From positions 55,491 to 119,490 of the forward strand of contig NZ_LAHA01000015.1 in assembly GCF_002608075.1 (NCBI RefSeq): a DNA stretch of 64,000 nt, written 5' to 3'. This document shows, one piece after another, positions 33,601-42,975 of the stretch (the stretch's first letter is position 1; each line of letters begins with the position of its first letter). The position numbers and the translations under genes are program-made. This DNA is from Nostoc linckia z4 (GTDB taxonomy: Bacteria > Cyanobacteriota > Cyanobacteriia > Cyanobacteriales > Nostocaceae). The notes under the pieces are model-generated. The model saw nothing but the letters and a program-made list of their open reading frames with translations, made no database searches and was not told the origin of the DNA.

Positions 33601-36600
33601 CTAGGGCGATTGTTACCAAGCTAACGCCAATTTTTAATACCGTTGTTACTTCACTAGAGACAACTTTTGGCAACGTCGTCAATTTTATCAGAAAAACCTT
33701 TGGCTCCATAGCAGGGGTAGTTGCAACAAACCTTGGCAAGATGATCGGCAATATTTTGAAAGTTGATTTGAACTTCACCGAACTTCCTCCGGGATTGGTT
33801 GAGAACATCGATAGATTGTTTGGTGGAGTTTTTTCCAATTTATTTGGTAGAATTGGGCAAAATGCTAATCGAGCTTTCCTAGCTGGATTTTTTGGTGCTG
33901 GATTTGAGCGCGTATCCCCCGCTATCGATGCAATTGATAAATCAGCTATCAGAATCTACAATACCCTTTCAACTCTCCCTAGTAAAATTGCTGCTCCGCT
34001 CAACACCATTGCTCAGTTTCCAGGTGCGATCGCTGGTTTTAATGAGCCACTGAAAGTATTCGGTTATTTACAAGATACAATTGCTGGATTTGCCAATGGT
34101 GTTTCTTCGGTAGTGGAGCGAGTTGCGTTTTTCAGTCAAGGGCTATCTTCGCTACAACAATTTGCCACAACTGGCCCCTTCAAAACTTTGATTGGGCAAA
34201 ACATTGAATTGAGAGAACAGTTGCTTTCCACTCAATCATCTTTGGTTGCCACGTCTAAAATTTACAGTGGATTTACCGGACAACAAATAACAGACCCCAA
34301 AACCGCTATCCAATCACTAGAAGACCCAATCAAAACCGCAATTGATAAACTCAGAATAGAGTCTTTGGATTTAGTCGGGGTCACAAGTAAAGATTTGGTT
34401 CCTTTGTATCAGCAAATTGCTGGCCAAATTACAGGCATTGGTGGAAAACTCACAGATGCCAAAGATTTATCGTTGGATTTTGCAGCCAGTTTAGGTACTT
34501 TACAAATTCCCCTATATCAATCGCGACAAGAAATCGGCTCCATATTATCTGGAACCATTGACCAAAATTCAGTTTTGGCTAAAAGCCTGAATATCAGTAA
34601 CGAACAAGTCAATAACTGGAAATCTCAAGGGCGATTAGTTGAGGAGTTGCGAAAAAAACTGGCTCCCTTCCGAGCTGGTAATGCGTTGGCTGCGGCGTCT
34701 TTTTCGGGTGTGATAAGTAATATTCAAGAAGTTTTTGATGAAATTGGTAGAAGGGCAGGGGAAAGGTTACTCGACCCATTAATCGAGCAAGTTACTAGTG
34801 TTTATGACTATTTAAAAGCCAACCAAGAACAGTTTGTCAGTTACTTCGGATTAATTAGCGACCAGATATTACGAGTTGGTTTAGCAGTAGTAGACGCAGG
34901 TAAAACCGTCTTTTCTTCAATTAGTGGCTTGATTGCAGAAGCACCATTATATTTATTCAAATCCTTAGCTAATGCCGCAGAAGCATTAGCGGGAGCAATT
35001 CGATTTGTAGCAGAAGCTTTGGGGCCTACTATCCGTTTCATGACGGAACTGGTAAAAGCAGCTGGCCCCTTGGGCGGCGTATTTTTGCAATCTTTTGTCA
35101 CCGTCAAAGCTTTATCGGTAGGTGTGACAACATTAGGCGATGTTTTTGGAACTTTAACGCAACTGGTTCCAGGGCTTGGCGAAGTGATGTTTGCTTTGGA
35201 TTTAAGAACCAATGGCGTAGCAAACCAATTCATTAATTTATCTAAAGTCCTTGGTACTGGTGGTGGTGGATTTTTGATTTTGGGTAAATACCTTAATGAA
35301 ATACCGGGTGCGGCAGAGGCCGCGACGGTAGCTTTGGGGCCGTTGGGCGGACTACTCGTCGGATTTATTCCCACCGTTGCTAGTGTTGGCATTCAAGTTG
35401 CTGGTTTGATAACTTTATTTCCAGCAATAGGAGCATTTTTGAGCAATTTGCTTACCCTTACTCCAGCACTAATTACCGCGGCTGGTGCTTTCGTCTCCTC
35501 CAATATTTACCTTGCTCCTTTAGCGCCCCTATTCACCCAAGCTGCTAATGCGGTGGGATTATATGCCAATGCCACGGACAGAGTGCTGCTTGTTAACCAA
35601 CAATTTGCGGCGGTTTTGAAGAACATTGGTACTGCGATCGCAGGACAGATACTCACTTTTGGTTTACTTGCTGGTGGTGCATATTTAGCGTTTCTGGCCT
35701 TCGATAAATTCGTGCTGCAAAACGAAACCGTTAAAGAGATTCTTTATGGTGTTATCCAAGGCTTGGGTTCTTTAGCGGATATGGTGAAAATAGCTTTTGG
35801 CAATCCTTTTGCTGTTGCTACTGCCGCCGTAGTCGGACTAACCGTGGCTATTAATCTAGGGTTGATTCCTTCAGTATCCAAATTGATTGCCACAACTTTA
35901 GCAGGGTGGGCAGTAAATTTAGCTGGAATTTTAGGAGGTTTGGCAACAACATTAAGTGCGCTGGGTTTTGTAGGGGTAGCTGCTTCTGCTTCTAGTGCTG
36001 CTGTTGGAGTCCGGGCATTGAGCATTGCCATGACCCAAGGTACTGTAGCATCTGCACAATTCTTGGCCACCAATGGCATCACCATCACTAGTTTATTTGG
36101 ACTGACCGCGGCCACCGGGGGCGCGACTGTAGGACTTGCTACCTTTGCCACTGCCCTTTATACTGCGATCGCACCTCTACTACTGCTTGCTGCCCCACTA
36201 ATTGCCCTTGCTGCTGCAATTGGGCTAATTGGTATTGGTTTATATTCTCTGCAACTCAAAGACGCCAATGAAGCTACAGAAATCCTCGGCGATCGCACCG
36301 CTAAATTATCAGAACAAGCTATTAAAACCGCCCGCGACTTGAAAAAAGCATCAGATATTCAAGCAGACGCCGACAAACGCGGAGTTAGACTCAGCGATGA
36401 GCAGTACAAAGCTAATCAAAAATTAGTCGCCCAAGCTAAAAATCAAAAAGCAGATTTATCTGCTCAACTTGCCGATTTACAAGACCAATTAAAAAATGTG
36501 AGAGGAGAAGCTAATAAAGCTAATATTCAATCACAAATTGACGAACTAAATGCCAGAATTAAATTAATTGATTCATTTGTTGGCAACATTAAAATTAAAC

Positions 36601-39596
36601 CCAAAGACCTAGAACGTGTAGGTTCTGGCTACGAACAATTAGCCAAACAAGCCCAAGGTGCAGAAGAAGCAATCCTCAAGTCTTCTGGCGACTCTGCCAT
36701 TTTCAAACAAAAAGCTGAGGAATTACTTGCTGCCACAGAAAAACAAGCCGAGGCAGGACAAATCAGTGCTGATGAAGCAATTCGCCGCTACAACTTAGTT
36801 GCTACAAATGCGTTCGCTTCCCAGGAACTTCAAGACAAAGCCCAACAGGCAATTACCGCAGCATTCAAACGTGAAAGCGATAAACGTATCGGCATTGTTC
36901 AAGCGCAACAAGCCGCTATATCTGCACAATTAGCTGTTGGTAAAGTTGAATATCAAGAAAATGCCAAAGCTATTTCAGACGCTCAAAATTCTCTATTAAA
37001 ATCTCGTCTCGATGCTGAAAATGAAGCTCATCAAACTAAGCTCAAGCAAATTCAAAAAGAGTTTGACGACCAAACTTTTGTTAACAATGCACTCCTTAAA
37101 CAAAAACAAGACGAAGCTACTAAATTATCTGCCCAAGGGCAAGATGCTTCTGCTCCATTAGCCGAAGCTGAGAAGCTAAAAGCTAAAATTATTCAAATCG
37201 AACAAGACAAAAATGCTGCGTTAAATTCAGAAAATACCAGAAATGCTAGAATTACTTCTGAATTGAGTTCTCAAATTGCCGAAAACGAAATATCGGCTAA
37301 CTTGGTAGCTGCTGACTTGAGAATCAAAGTAAATAAAGGTATTATATCCCAAGAATTAGCAGCAGAAAAACAATTAACTTTCGCTAAAAAAGTTGAACTA
37401 GAAACTCAACTACGTAATACCAACGACAACTATGCCGAACGCCGTAAAATAATTGAGCGTGACTTTGCCAATACTACTAAATATTTAGAAGATGAAATAG
37501 CTAAAAAACAGTCTGAAGCAAGCAAAGCTCCTACGGATTCCCCAGCAGCTAAAGCAGCAGAGGCAGATATAGCAGCATTAAATACCAAGCTAGTCAACTC
37601 TAATAAAGCTAAAAATTCATCACTTTTATTACTAGAACAAAACCACAAAACCGAAGTTACAAAAATTAATGCAGACATCCAAAAAAACCAAGCAGAATCA
37701 GCAGATAGAGAAGCAGCTATTCAAATTAAGATTTTAGAACGCAACCAAAAGAAAGCCCTAGATGCAGTGCAATTGGCTCAGAACGAGCGCTTAATTCAAA
37801 TCCAACAATTAGAAAATAAAGGCTTGCTTGACCACACCGAAGTCGAAGAAAAGAAAACCCAAGCAAGTAAAGCAAATATTGATGCTCAACTTAACGAAGA
37901 GCGCCTTAGACTCAAAGCTCTCCAGGCTTTACCCAAACCTAAAAATCAAGAAAAGGCAGCAGATTTTGATGCTTCAATTCGTGCATCCCAACTAAAAATT
38001 CAAGATTTAGTTAAGCAGTCGTTATCTGCTGAATTATCATTATATAAACAACATATTGAAGTTATCAAGGCCCAAATTAAAGATGAAGACAATATTAGAG
38101 AAACTCAATTAGAAAGCCAAGCAAGAAAAGGACTTGTAACCCAAGCTCAGGTAAATGAGGAACTAGCAAGGCGTAAAGTATCTGCCTTAGAAAAAGAATA
38201 TAATCTAGAGACTAGGGATGCTTCTAAGAGAATAGAGTTAGCCTTAGCTATTGAAAAAGCTAAAACTGCTTTATTAGATGCTGAAATTAGAACTCGCCAA
38301 GAAAAATTAGAAGTTGAAAACCAGAAACTCAAAAACCAAATTGACGAGCAAAACCAATCAATCAAGCGTCAAGGTGACCTGTATCAAATCCTGACTAAAG
38401 CTATAGAACAGCGCAATAAACTACTAGAAATTAGTCGTGATTTAGCCAAAGCTGGAACTGATTTTGTGCTTGGCGAACTAGAAGTATTAAATTCTGTAGA
38501 GCGCAGTGAATATCGCCGTAAACAGTTAGCAGAAGTCACCGCTAGCATCAAGTTACAATCTCTCCGTCAACAACAAGAATACGAGCGCCAAAGCCTACTC
38601 AACCAAATCGAACAAAATAAATTAGCTCTAGAACAAGAAGCCATCCAAAACCGTATAAATCAGGGACAAAAACTAGCAGATATAGCAGGGGTCAAGGCAG
38701 ACATCGCGGTGCTAGAAGCTGACCCCAGAAACCAATCGGTGGCAGGACAAGCCAAAATCAAAGCTTTGCAAATCAAGTTGCAATCAGAACTTGATGCTCT
38801 AGGATTTCTGCAACTTGAGGGCGGATTGATTGGGCAAAAATTTCAAGGGCAGCAAACCCAGGCTCAAGCCCAGCTGCAACAACTAGACCTCAAGCAAAAC
38901 CTGGATACCTTAAAAGCCCGTGCCGAATTAGCTAACGCTCTACCTCCAGGTAAGCAACAACAAGCTCAAAGACAGCTACAGCAAGAAATTGCCCAATCTT
39001 TTGGACAACAAAATATCAGAGAATTTTACAACGCCGCGATCGCTCAATCTAGGGGAATAGCTGCTAAGGAATTTCCCATATCTTCCACGCCAGATATTTT
39101 AGCTGCCATCAGTCCAGACCTTGGGGGAATTTTAGATATGGTGGGAGGACAAGCAGCAACGGCGGCTATTACCGATGTAAGTAGGACATTTGATAAGCAA
39201 TATGGTAGTACCGCAAACATCACGGGTGCTTTGACCACTGGTATTGCTAAAACACCATTGCAGACACCTTTAGAAGTACAGCGATCGCAGTCTTTAAACC
39301 AACAAATTCTGCAACAGGCAAACCAACCAATTTCCCTCACTTCAGGAGCATCTTTAAAGTTGCCTCCACCGAACGAACGAGGCGTGACCCTTTCTTTAGA
39401 AAGCTCTGGAAAGCTGTTTAAGGAAGGAGTTGATAAATTAGTTGATTATTTAAAACAACCGTTTAACAACAGTAATAATACTTACAATATCAAAATAGAT
39501 GCTCCCGCACAAAATATTACTGCAACTGGTAACGGTAGTACGTCAAGCTTGGAAAAAGTGCTTGACTACGCAAAACAGATGGCTGGGGCTTATTGA
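30621..39596 (+). CDS. Tail tape measure protein, 2991 aa
   Basis: The length, repeated hydrophobic helices (about 1380-1880, such as GAYLAFLAFDKFVLQNET) and a long charged coiled coil (about 1885-2780, rich in Gln, Lys and Glu) identify a tape measure protein, which sets tail length and may form the ejection channel. At roughly 1.5 Angstrom per residue it implies a tail of about 450 nm, very long. It starts 3 bp after the effector gene. The tail-tube and chaperone genes that usually precede it are on the other strand at 42976-47120. Confidence 0.9.
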   Translation: MAASSSNSNKVQVVIEAKDVATEVVKKTGISFNNLNKEATVLSKSLTGTGQALQFVINYADLTRVKLTDTSVAIIGLGVATTGALGSAVSKLIGLTSVVGKIKEGIQSPIGQTFIGQIQQSAENATKELAPLSTLLKEVSSVGAGIGAGFGQKLFNIDTRSISQQLNDGINLGVEQIADRISKPLKEALGISSKEVLQFVGKTFQSLDKQISRSIVDTTFGLAIGKGATQDIIKNIATNPAIAQYSPVFLKSLLSGSTAGAVDSLLLGISQQIKGTQFSPIADLLKKSGLGKQIELLANIKIDKLDEKQLAKIKIQQKVSQALGKEITPELRLDLDSVFNQLDAQIANFVIDQKIGQVLGKNVSTGLIKSILQNSAVKGVLSSSIQDLLNGSFSDALLKVTQRGISAPLGNLFNLANTSVENVAYNSGVRLANRLFDGLDPEIKKRNQRSREILGDTFDGVGAKFTAGLGLGTSNLPLLSSSRGGLLSGILNDQIKNLITSFVPVPGVVVDQLLDFDGIIQQLFKATGLKGQIPGLKQLDAILGKAVAASLGKAIDTQLPVLLAPLVDNAANYVTKRFKDAGSNAIASAATAFLPGYLKNVVKTSLLESGAAGFVFDALLENLKPANLKSNFAALDGVLGNLKTNVNAGLKLTDTLLRGFKSGVAGIPNILGNTQSLINSLVTSADVGLAGLKVDAIDFVLNFNYGIDQISANIVNTLLDASIALQSLRGTTVGDNIIDALQEGIQKAIQAVGFLQAKIKAIANASLGFTIGGIDNVRNFLQGFNNFSQNIIPNIKSGITSVFNTVNSGIAIANRNIQSLLISASRGIDSIKSAIPSIVAQIASSISSLRTSLGQGFTNIDTFLNSLQTSTSFGTTFATQIQFVRDRFTDLKLIADASLSFIQTKVASSSGLFIDFGNKLQGAIAAVSAFSSGTARNIQSGLSAGLRNTINAIDTVVPSAVRTLTGLINSALVGIGANGRGGFGKFFNEAIDSARAIVTKLTPIFNTVVTSLETTFGNVVNFIRKTFGSIAGVVATNLGKMIGNILKVDLNFTELPPGLVENIDRLFGGVFSNLFGRIGQNANRAFLAGFFGAGFERVSPAIDAIDKSAIRIYNTLSTLPSKIAAPLNTIAQFPGAIAGFNEPLKVFGYLQDTIAGFANGVSSVVERVAFFSQGLSSLQQFATTGPFKTLIGQNIELREQLLSTQSSLVATSKIYSGFTGQQITDPKTAIQSLEDPIKTAIDKLRIESLDLVGVTSKDLVPLYQQIAGQITGIGGKLTDAKDLSLDFAASLGTLQIPLYQSRQEIGSILSGTIDQNSVLAKSLNISNEQVNNWKSQGRLVEELRKKLAPFRAGNALAAASFSGVISNIQEVFDEIGRRAGERLLDPLIEQVTSVYDYLKANQEQFVSYFGLISDQILRVGLAVVDAGKTVFSSISGLIAEAPLYLFKSLANAAEALAGAIRFVAEALGPTIRFMTELVKAAGPLGGVFLQSFVTVKALSVGVTTLGDVFGTLTQLVPGLGEVMFALDLRTNGVANQFINLSKVLGTGGGGFLILGKYLNEIPGAAEAATVALGPLGGLLVGFIPTVASVGIQVAGLITLFPAIGAFLSNLLTLTPALITAAGAFVSSNIYLAPLAPLFTQAANAVGLYANATDRVLLVNQQFAAVLKNIGTAIAGQILTFGLLAGGAYLAFLAFDKFVLQNETVKEILYGVIQGLGSLADMVKIAFGNPFAVATAAVVGLTVAINLGLIPSVSKLIATTLAGWAVNLAGILGGLATTLSALGFVGVAASASSAAVGVRALSIAMTQGTVASAQFLATNGITITSLFGLTAATGGATVGLATFATALYTAIAPLLLLAAPLIALAAAIGLIGIGLYSLQLKDANEATEILGDRTAKLSEQAIKTARDLKKASDIQADADKRGVRLSDEQYKANQKLVAQAKNQKADLSAQLADLQDQLKNVRGEANKANIQSQIDELNARIKLIDSFVGNIKIKPKDLERVGSGYEQLAKQAQGAEEAILKSSGDSAIFKQKAEELLAATEKQAEAGQISADEAIRRYNLVATNAFASQELQDKAQQAITAAFKRESDKRIGIVQAQQAAISAQLAVGKVEYQENAKAISDAQNSLLKSRLDAENEAHQTKLKQIQKEFDDQTFVNNALLKQKQDEATKLSAQGQDASAPLAEAEKLKAKIIQIEQDKNAALNSENTRNARITSELSSQIAENEISANLVAADLRIKVNKGIISQELAAEKQLTFAKKVELETQLRNTNDNYAERRKIIERDFANTTKYLEDEIAKKQSEASKAPTDSPAAKAAEADIAALNTKLVNSNKAKNSSLLLLEQNHKTEVTKINADIQKNQAESADREAAIQIKILERNQKKALDAVQLAQNERLIQIQQLENKGLLDHTEVEEKKTQASKANIDAQLNEERLRLKALQALPKPKNQEKAADFDASIRASQLKIQDLVKQSLSAELSLYKQHIEVIKAQIKDEDNIRETQLESQARKGLVTQAQVNEELARRKVSALEKEYNLETRDASKRIELALAIEKAKTALLDAEIRTRQEKLEVENQKLKNQIDEQNQSIKRQGDLYQILTKAIEQRNKLLEISRDLAKAGTDFVLGELEVLNSVERSEYRRKQLAEVTASIKLQSLRQQQEYERQSLLNQIEQNKLALEQEAIQNRINQGQKLADIAGVKADIAVLEADPRNQSVAGQAKIKALQIKLQSELDALGFLQLEGGLIGQKFQGQQTQAQAQLQQLDLKQNLDTLKARAELANALPPGKQQQAQRQLQQEIAQSFGQQNIREFYNAAIAQSRGIAAKEFPISSTPDILAAISPDLGGILDMVGGQAATAAITDVSRTFDKQYGSTANITGALTTGIAKTPLQTPLEVQRSQSLNQQILQQANQPISLTSGASLKLPPPNERGVTLSLESSGKLFKEGVDKLVDYLKQPFNNSNNTYNIKIDAPAQNITATGNGSTSSLEKVLDYAKQMAGAY

Positions 39597-39957
39597 GAAG
39601 GGCAGGAGGCGGAAGGCAGAGGGCAGGAGGCAGAGGGCAGAAGTTCCTAGCTTTTTTGGGTAAGTTTAGTACTTACACCAATGCGATATGCACTACTCAG
39701 TAGATTAAACTGAAGTTAGCAAGAAAGGCAGAGGGCAGAAGGGAATTCTGATTCCTGCCCTCTGCTACGACCGTTCGCGCAGCGTTCCCGCAGGGTAGGG
39801 AGTAAGGGTTTAAGCTCCACACCAAAATTTTTAATTTGGTGTCTTGCAATCAGTGTAGGTCTGTTCGCGTAGCGTCTCGTAGAGAAGCCTACACTGATTG
39901 CAAACCTTCTGCCTTCTGCCTTCTGCCTTCTGCCTTCTTCACTTTTCCACTTATCAA
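39597..39957. repeat. Composite repeat region
   Basis: The 360-bp gap holds GGCAGAG heptamers (39600-39643, 39725-39740), reversed heptamers (39755-39765, 39907-39936) and two copies of the GTTCGCG(C/T)AGCG element (39771-39797 and 39862-39903). It also holds a short hairpin around ACCAAAATTTTTAATTTGGT. I see no gene. Confidence 0.8.
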
Positions 39958-39959
39958 AA

Positions 39960-40403
39960 ATGATTAAAACCTCAGTACTTATGTCTGTTATCGCTTGGAG
40001 CTTTTTTAGCTTTAGCGCTTGGGGACAACGTCCTCAAGAAAACAGATTTTTGGAAGTTGCTAACGGACAAAATGGAGATCGAGTCTACGTGCAACTTGAT
40101 TCCATCAAAAAAAGGAATCGGTATGGTGAAAACAAAGTATATTTTTCTCAAATCACTTTATATGGGCAAATGCAGCTAAATAAATCAATTAAATCAAGTT
40201 CAAGTTATACAGCTGACTGCAACAATCAGACTTTGACCTTGCATAGATATGCTACATATGATGCCAGCAACAAGTTATTATTCAACGTTTATTATGGCAC
40301 TCCTTCAACTCCCAATCCTCCTACACAGAAAGTAGCCACTGACACAGTTGGCTACGCATCTTGGCAATACGTTTGTAAACAGTCAAACGAAGGCAGAAGG
40401 TAG
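39960..40403 (+). CDS. Secreted hypothetical protein, 147 aa
   Basis: The N-terminus (MIKTSVLMSVIAWSFFSFSAWG) is a signal peptide with likely cleavage after the SAWG region. The mature part is polar, with two Cys (ADCNNQ, YVCKQ) that could form a disulfide, and the pattern FLEVANGQNGDRVYVQLDSI...YADCNNQTL.LHRYATYD resembles small surface-adhesin-like cyanobacterial proteins. It is flanked by repeats on both sides and may be a moron gene. The last residues (NEGRR) come from the heptamer repeat. Confidence 0.55.
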   Translation: MIKTSVLMSVIAWSFFSFSAWGQRPQENRFLEVANGQNGDRVYVQLDSIKKRNRYGENKVYFSQITLYGQMQLNKSIKSSSSYTADCNNQTLTLHRYATYDASNKLLFNVYYGTPSTPNPPTQKVATDTVGYASWQYVCKQSNEGRR

Positions 40404-40800
40404 GAGGTAGAAGGAGGAAAAGCCACCCACAAGGGGGAGCCACTGCGGTGGACGGGTTTCCCGGCATAAAGCAAGTGGCGTCGGGGCTTGAACTCAACAA
40501 GCAGTTTTCTTCCCTTCTGCCCTCTGCCCTCTGCCTTTCTTTAGTAAAAAAGTAACTGCTATAATTCTTGTGGGGGATATTATCAAGAAAGGCAGAGGGC
40601 AGGAGGCAGAAGTCAGAAGGAATACTGCCTCCTGCCCACTGAGAGCGACCATTCGCGCAGCGTCTCGTAGAGAAGGGAGTAAAGGTTTAAGACCCCCACT
40701 GAAACAAAGTTCAGTGGACTCAATTAAGGAGGGGACTGAATCCCCCTTCTTAGTTGTCCCTTCTGCCCTCTGCCTTCTGCCTTCTGCCTTCTTCAATAGC
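40404..40800. repeat. Composite repeat region
   Basis: The region holds heptamer arrays (40391-40417, 40515-40540 reversed, 40590-40618, 40759-40795 reversed), a CCACTGCGGTGG hairpin element (40428-40490), a GTCTCGTAGAGAAG element (40651-40675) and the 85-bp element (40676-40760). I see no gene. Confidence 0.8.
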
Positions 40801-40808
40801 TAGTACTT

Positions 40809-41561
40809 ATGGGCAAAGTTTCTAAATTAAAAATTAGATTGGTATTTATATGTTTTAGAAATGCATATGAAAGCGGCCAATCTGTCAGCTATGAACAATT
40901 AGAATCAACAATCCCTGGAATTACATCTAATTATCGATACCTGCTAGAAAGAATTTTTGAAAAGCTTCAAAAAGAGCATCAATACTTCTTTGACCTTAAA
41001 TCTTCTTCTGCTGGTAAATTTTTTGTTCCGTCCCTGCATGATTCCTATAAATTCGATTACGAAAAGTGTATAAAAAACCCATTAATTCTAATTGAAAACC
41101 TAGTACTTTTATTCAAGGAAGCTTACGAACAAAATAATTTTGTAACTAATAGAAAAATTAGAGCAGTATTACTCAACAAATCCAAAAATAAGAGAGGTCG
41201 GCATCGCTGCAATTACTTAGTTGAATCAGCTTTGAAAGACGTTGAAGAAAAATTTGGCTATAAATTTGATTTTATAATTAACCGAGGCTACTACCCATTA
41301 CGGGACGACTTTGCTTTCCCTAGTAATATTACTAAAACCATTGAATTGAGTGTTGTTTTAAAAAAATCTTATGAAAGTAACAAATTTATTAGCCACACTG
41401 ATTTGAACTCTGTTTTGCCTGATGCTGTGAATAAATATCAATTAAGGCAAGCTTTGTCCGACTTAAAAAAGAACTATGGATACGAATTTATCCGTGATTT
41501 AAAGGGATATTACCCAGCGATACCGTCTGTTTTTTGCACGCACTTCGCATCTTCTTCATAG
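40809..41561 (+). CDS. Triple-repeat helical protein, 250 aa
   Basis: Three related units of about 65-70 residues (about 10-78, 92-163 and 175-240) each start with a helix of the form (L)(V/F)..(F/L)K.(A/S)YE..(N/Q).(V/I)(S/T) and end Y.F......YYP. The folds look like winged-helix repeats (helix-helix-helix-hairpin). I recognise no family. The 3' end overlaps the convergent sigma factor gene by 74 bp, so the two could interfere with each other. Confidence 0.5.
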   Translation: MGKVSKLKIRLVFICFRNAYESGQSVSYEQLESTIPGITSNYRYLLERIFEKLQKEHQYFFDLKSSSAGKFFVPSLHDSYKFDYEKCIKNPLILIENLVLLFKEAYEQNNFVTNRKIRAVLLNKSKNKRGRHRCNYLVESALKDVEEKFGYKFDFIINRGYYPLRDDFAFPSNITKTIELSVVLKKSYESNKFISHTDLNSVLPDAVNKYQLRQALSDLKKNYGYEFIRDLKGYYPAIPSVFCTHFASSS

Positions 41562-42438
41562 CTTCTAATTCTATTTGCCTAATTCTTTCTCGACTTATGT
41601 GAATGGCATCAGAAATCTGCCTTAAAGTTAAGGGATTATCAGCATCCAATCCATATCTTAATGCAATGACCATCCTTTGTTTTTCTGATAAATTGTCGAT
41701 TAAATTGGACACTTGTTCTTTGATGAACTCTTGTTCTACATATTCTTCTATTGACAGTTGATTGCCTTCTAAAAGCTCTCCCAATTCATTTTCTTGGCTA
41801 TCCCCGCATCGGGTATTTAAAGATATGGTGTGCTGATTTTGTAAAATTTCTAGATATCTTTTGACTTTAGAAGCATCTATTTTCAAAAACTCAGCAACTT
41901 CTTTAATGTTTGGGCTTCGTCCTAAAGACTGGCTTAATACAGACCGCGCTTGCTTGAGTTTACTTAGTTTTTCATTTAGATTTATTGGCAGTCTAATTGT
42001 GCGCGCTTTTTCTGAAATAGCACGAGTAATTGCTTGTCTAATCCACCAGTAAGCATAGGTAGAAAACTTGTAACCTTTACTAGGATCGAATTTTTCCACA
42101 GCTCTGCACAAGCCTAGTCCACCTTCTTGTATCAAATCCAAGAATTCCATGTTACGGTTCTGATATTTTTTTGCAACTAATACTACTAATCTTAAATTGG
42201 CATTTATCATCTGGTTTTTTGCCTTTTCTCCCGTACAGATAATAGCTCGTACCTCATCGCTTGATAAATAGGTATCCCGCTCTAATTTGCACATCTGCTG
42301 GGCTTTTTCTTTGATATCCAGCATTTGCTGGACTTGTTTGCCCAGCATAATTTCTTGTTGGGGGGAAAGTAATGGATACTTTCCAATCTCTTTAAGATAT
42401 GTGTTGATTGAATCGCCGCTAGGTGCTTTTTTAGCCAT
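41488..42438 (-). CDS. Sigma-70 family RNA polymerase sigma factor (group 2-like)
   Basis: A 316-residue sigma factor with region 1.2 (DSINTYLKEIGKYPLLSPQQE), region 2 (NANLRLVVLVAKKYQNRNMEFLDLIQEGGLGLCRAVEKFDPSKGYKFSTYAYWWIRQAI), region 3 and region 4.2 (LTLRQISDAIHISRERIRQIELEAMKKM). All core-binding and -10/-35 recognition segments are intact, as in cyanobacterial group 2 factors. It lies inside the tail operon area, directly after a DNA-binding protein gene. It probably directs host RNA polymerase to late promoters; this is inference. Confidence 0.85.
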   Translation of the reverse strand: MAKKAPSGDSINTYLKEIGKYPLLSPQQEIMLGKQVQQMLDIKEKAQQMCKLERDTYLSSDEVRAIICTGEKAKNQMINANLRLVVLVAKKYQNRNMEFLDLIQEGGLGLCRAVEKFDPSKGYKFSTYAYWWIRQAITRAISEKARTIRLPINLNEKLSKLKQARSVLSQSLGRSPNIKEVAEFLKIDASKVKRYLEILQNQHTISLNTRCGDSQENELGELLEGNQLSIEEYVEQEFIKEQVSNLIDNLSEKQRMVIALRYGLDADNPLTLRQISDAIHISRERIRQIELEAMKKMRSACKKQTVSLGNIPLNHG

Positions 42439-42439
42439 A

Positions 42440-42925
42440 TTACTCGTTTGAATTAAAAATCATGTCTACAAATTCATTTAAATCTTTAGGGCGAATCCTC
42501 CATCCCTTACCTATTTTTTTACCTTGCAATTTTCCAGATTTCAAATTCGATAAAATAAAATTTTTAGAGAACCCAGAAATTTGCGCTGCTTGCTTCACTC
42601 CAATTGTTAGTTGACTGCCGATGTGCATCAACTCAAAGTACCTAGAAATTACTTCAACATGGGCTACACCTTCATGAAAATATTCAGATATGGCTTCAAT
42701 ATATTCAGGTGCGACACTGTGCGACAACTCGATGTCGCTCCCTGTCTTAACAATTGCTGGGTGATGGATAGGTTGGGCTTTTTCTTCCTTGTATCTTCTC
42801 AACTCTTCCTCTGAAAAATCCCGCTTACCATCAATTTTAGTAACCGCGATTTCGTTCCTTCTTACAGCTCGTTCAATAGTCTTGATTGAAACACCTAAGT
42901 ATTGAGAAGCATAAAAGATATTCAT
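42440..42925 (-). CDS. Excisionase/MerR-like DNA-binding protein with two helix-turn-helices
   Basis: This 161-residue protein has one excisionase-type helix-turn-helix at each end: residues 3-50 (FYASQYLGVSIKTIERAVRRNEI...DFSEEELRRYKEE) and 110-155 (VKQAAQISGFSKNFILSNLKSGKL...RIRPKDLNEFVD). The linker is about 55 residues. A perfect 19-bp inverted repeat starts one base upstream of its start codon, and a third copy of the half-site motif lies within the gene, so it may regulate itself. The sigma factor gene follows 1 bp downstream. Confidence 0.65.
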   Translation of the reverse strand: MNIFYASQYLGVSIKTIERAVRRNEIAVTKIDGKRDFSEEELRRYKEEKAQPIHHPAIVKTGSDIELSHSVAPEYIEAISEYFHEGVAHVEVISRYFELMHIGSQLTIGVKQAAQISGFSKNFILSNLKSGKLQGKKIGKGWRIRPKDLNEFVDMIFNSNE

Positions 42926-42970
42926 ACTGCGACACTATGCGACACCTTAATTGTCGCATAGTGTCGCAGT
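42926..42970. promoter_or_regulatory. Perfect 19-bp inverted repeat, 7-bp spacer
   Basis: Arms at 42926-42944 and 42952-42970 are exact reverse complements and contain GCGACACTATGCGACA. The same 16-mer with one change (GCGACACTGTGCGACA) is at 42711-42726 in the downstream gene. The site begins next to the start codon of the excisionase-like gene and lies 5 bp past the stop of the chaperone-like gene. It is a candidate operator or a terminator/processing hairpin. Confidence 0.6.
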
Positions 42971-42975
42971 TCCAA

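Noticed and set aside
33434..36151. Antisense frames within the tape measure gene
   Set aside because: Pro/Ala/Thr-rich products that mirror the codon pattern of the sense gene; no motifs, unlike the antisense frame in the intein.
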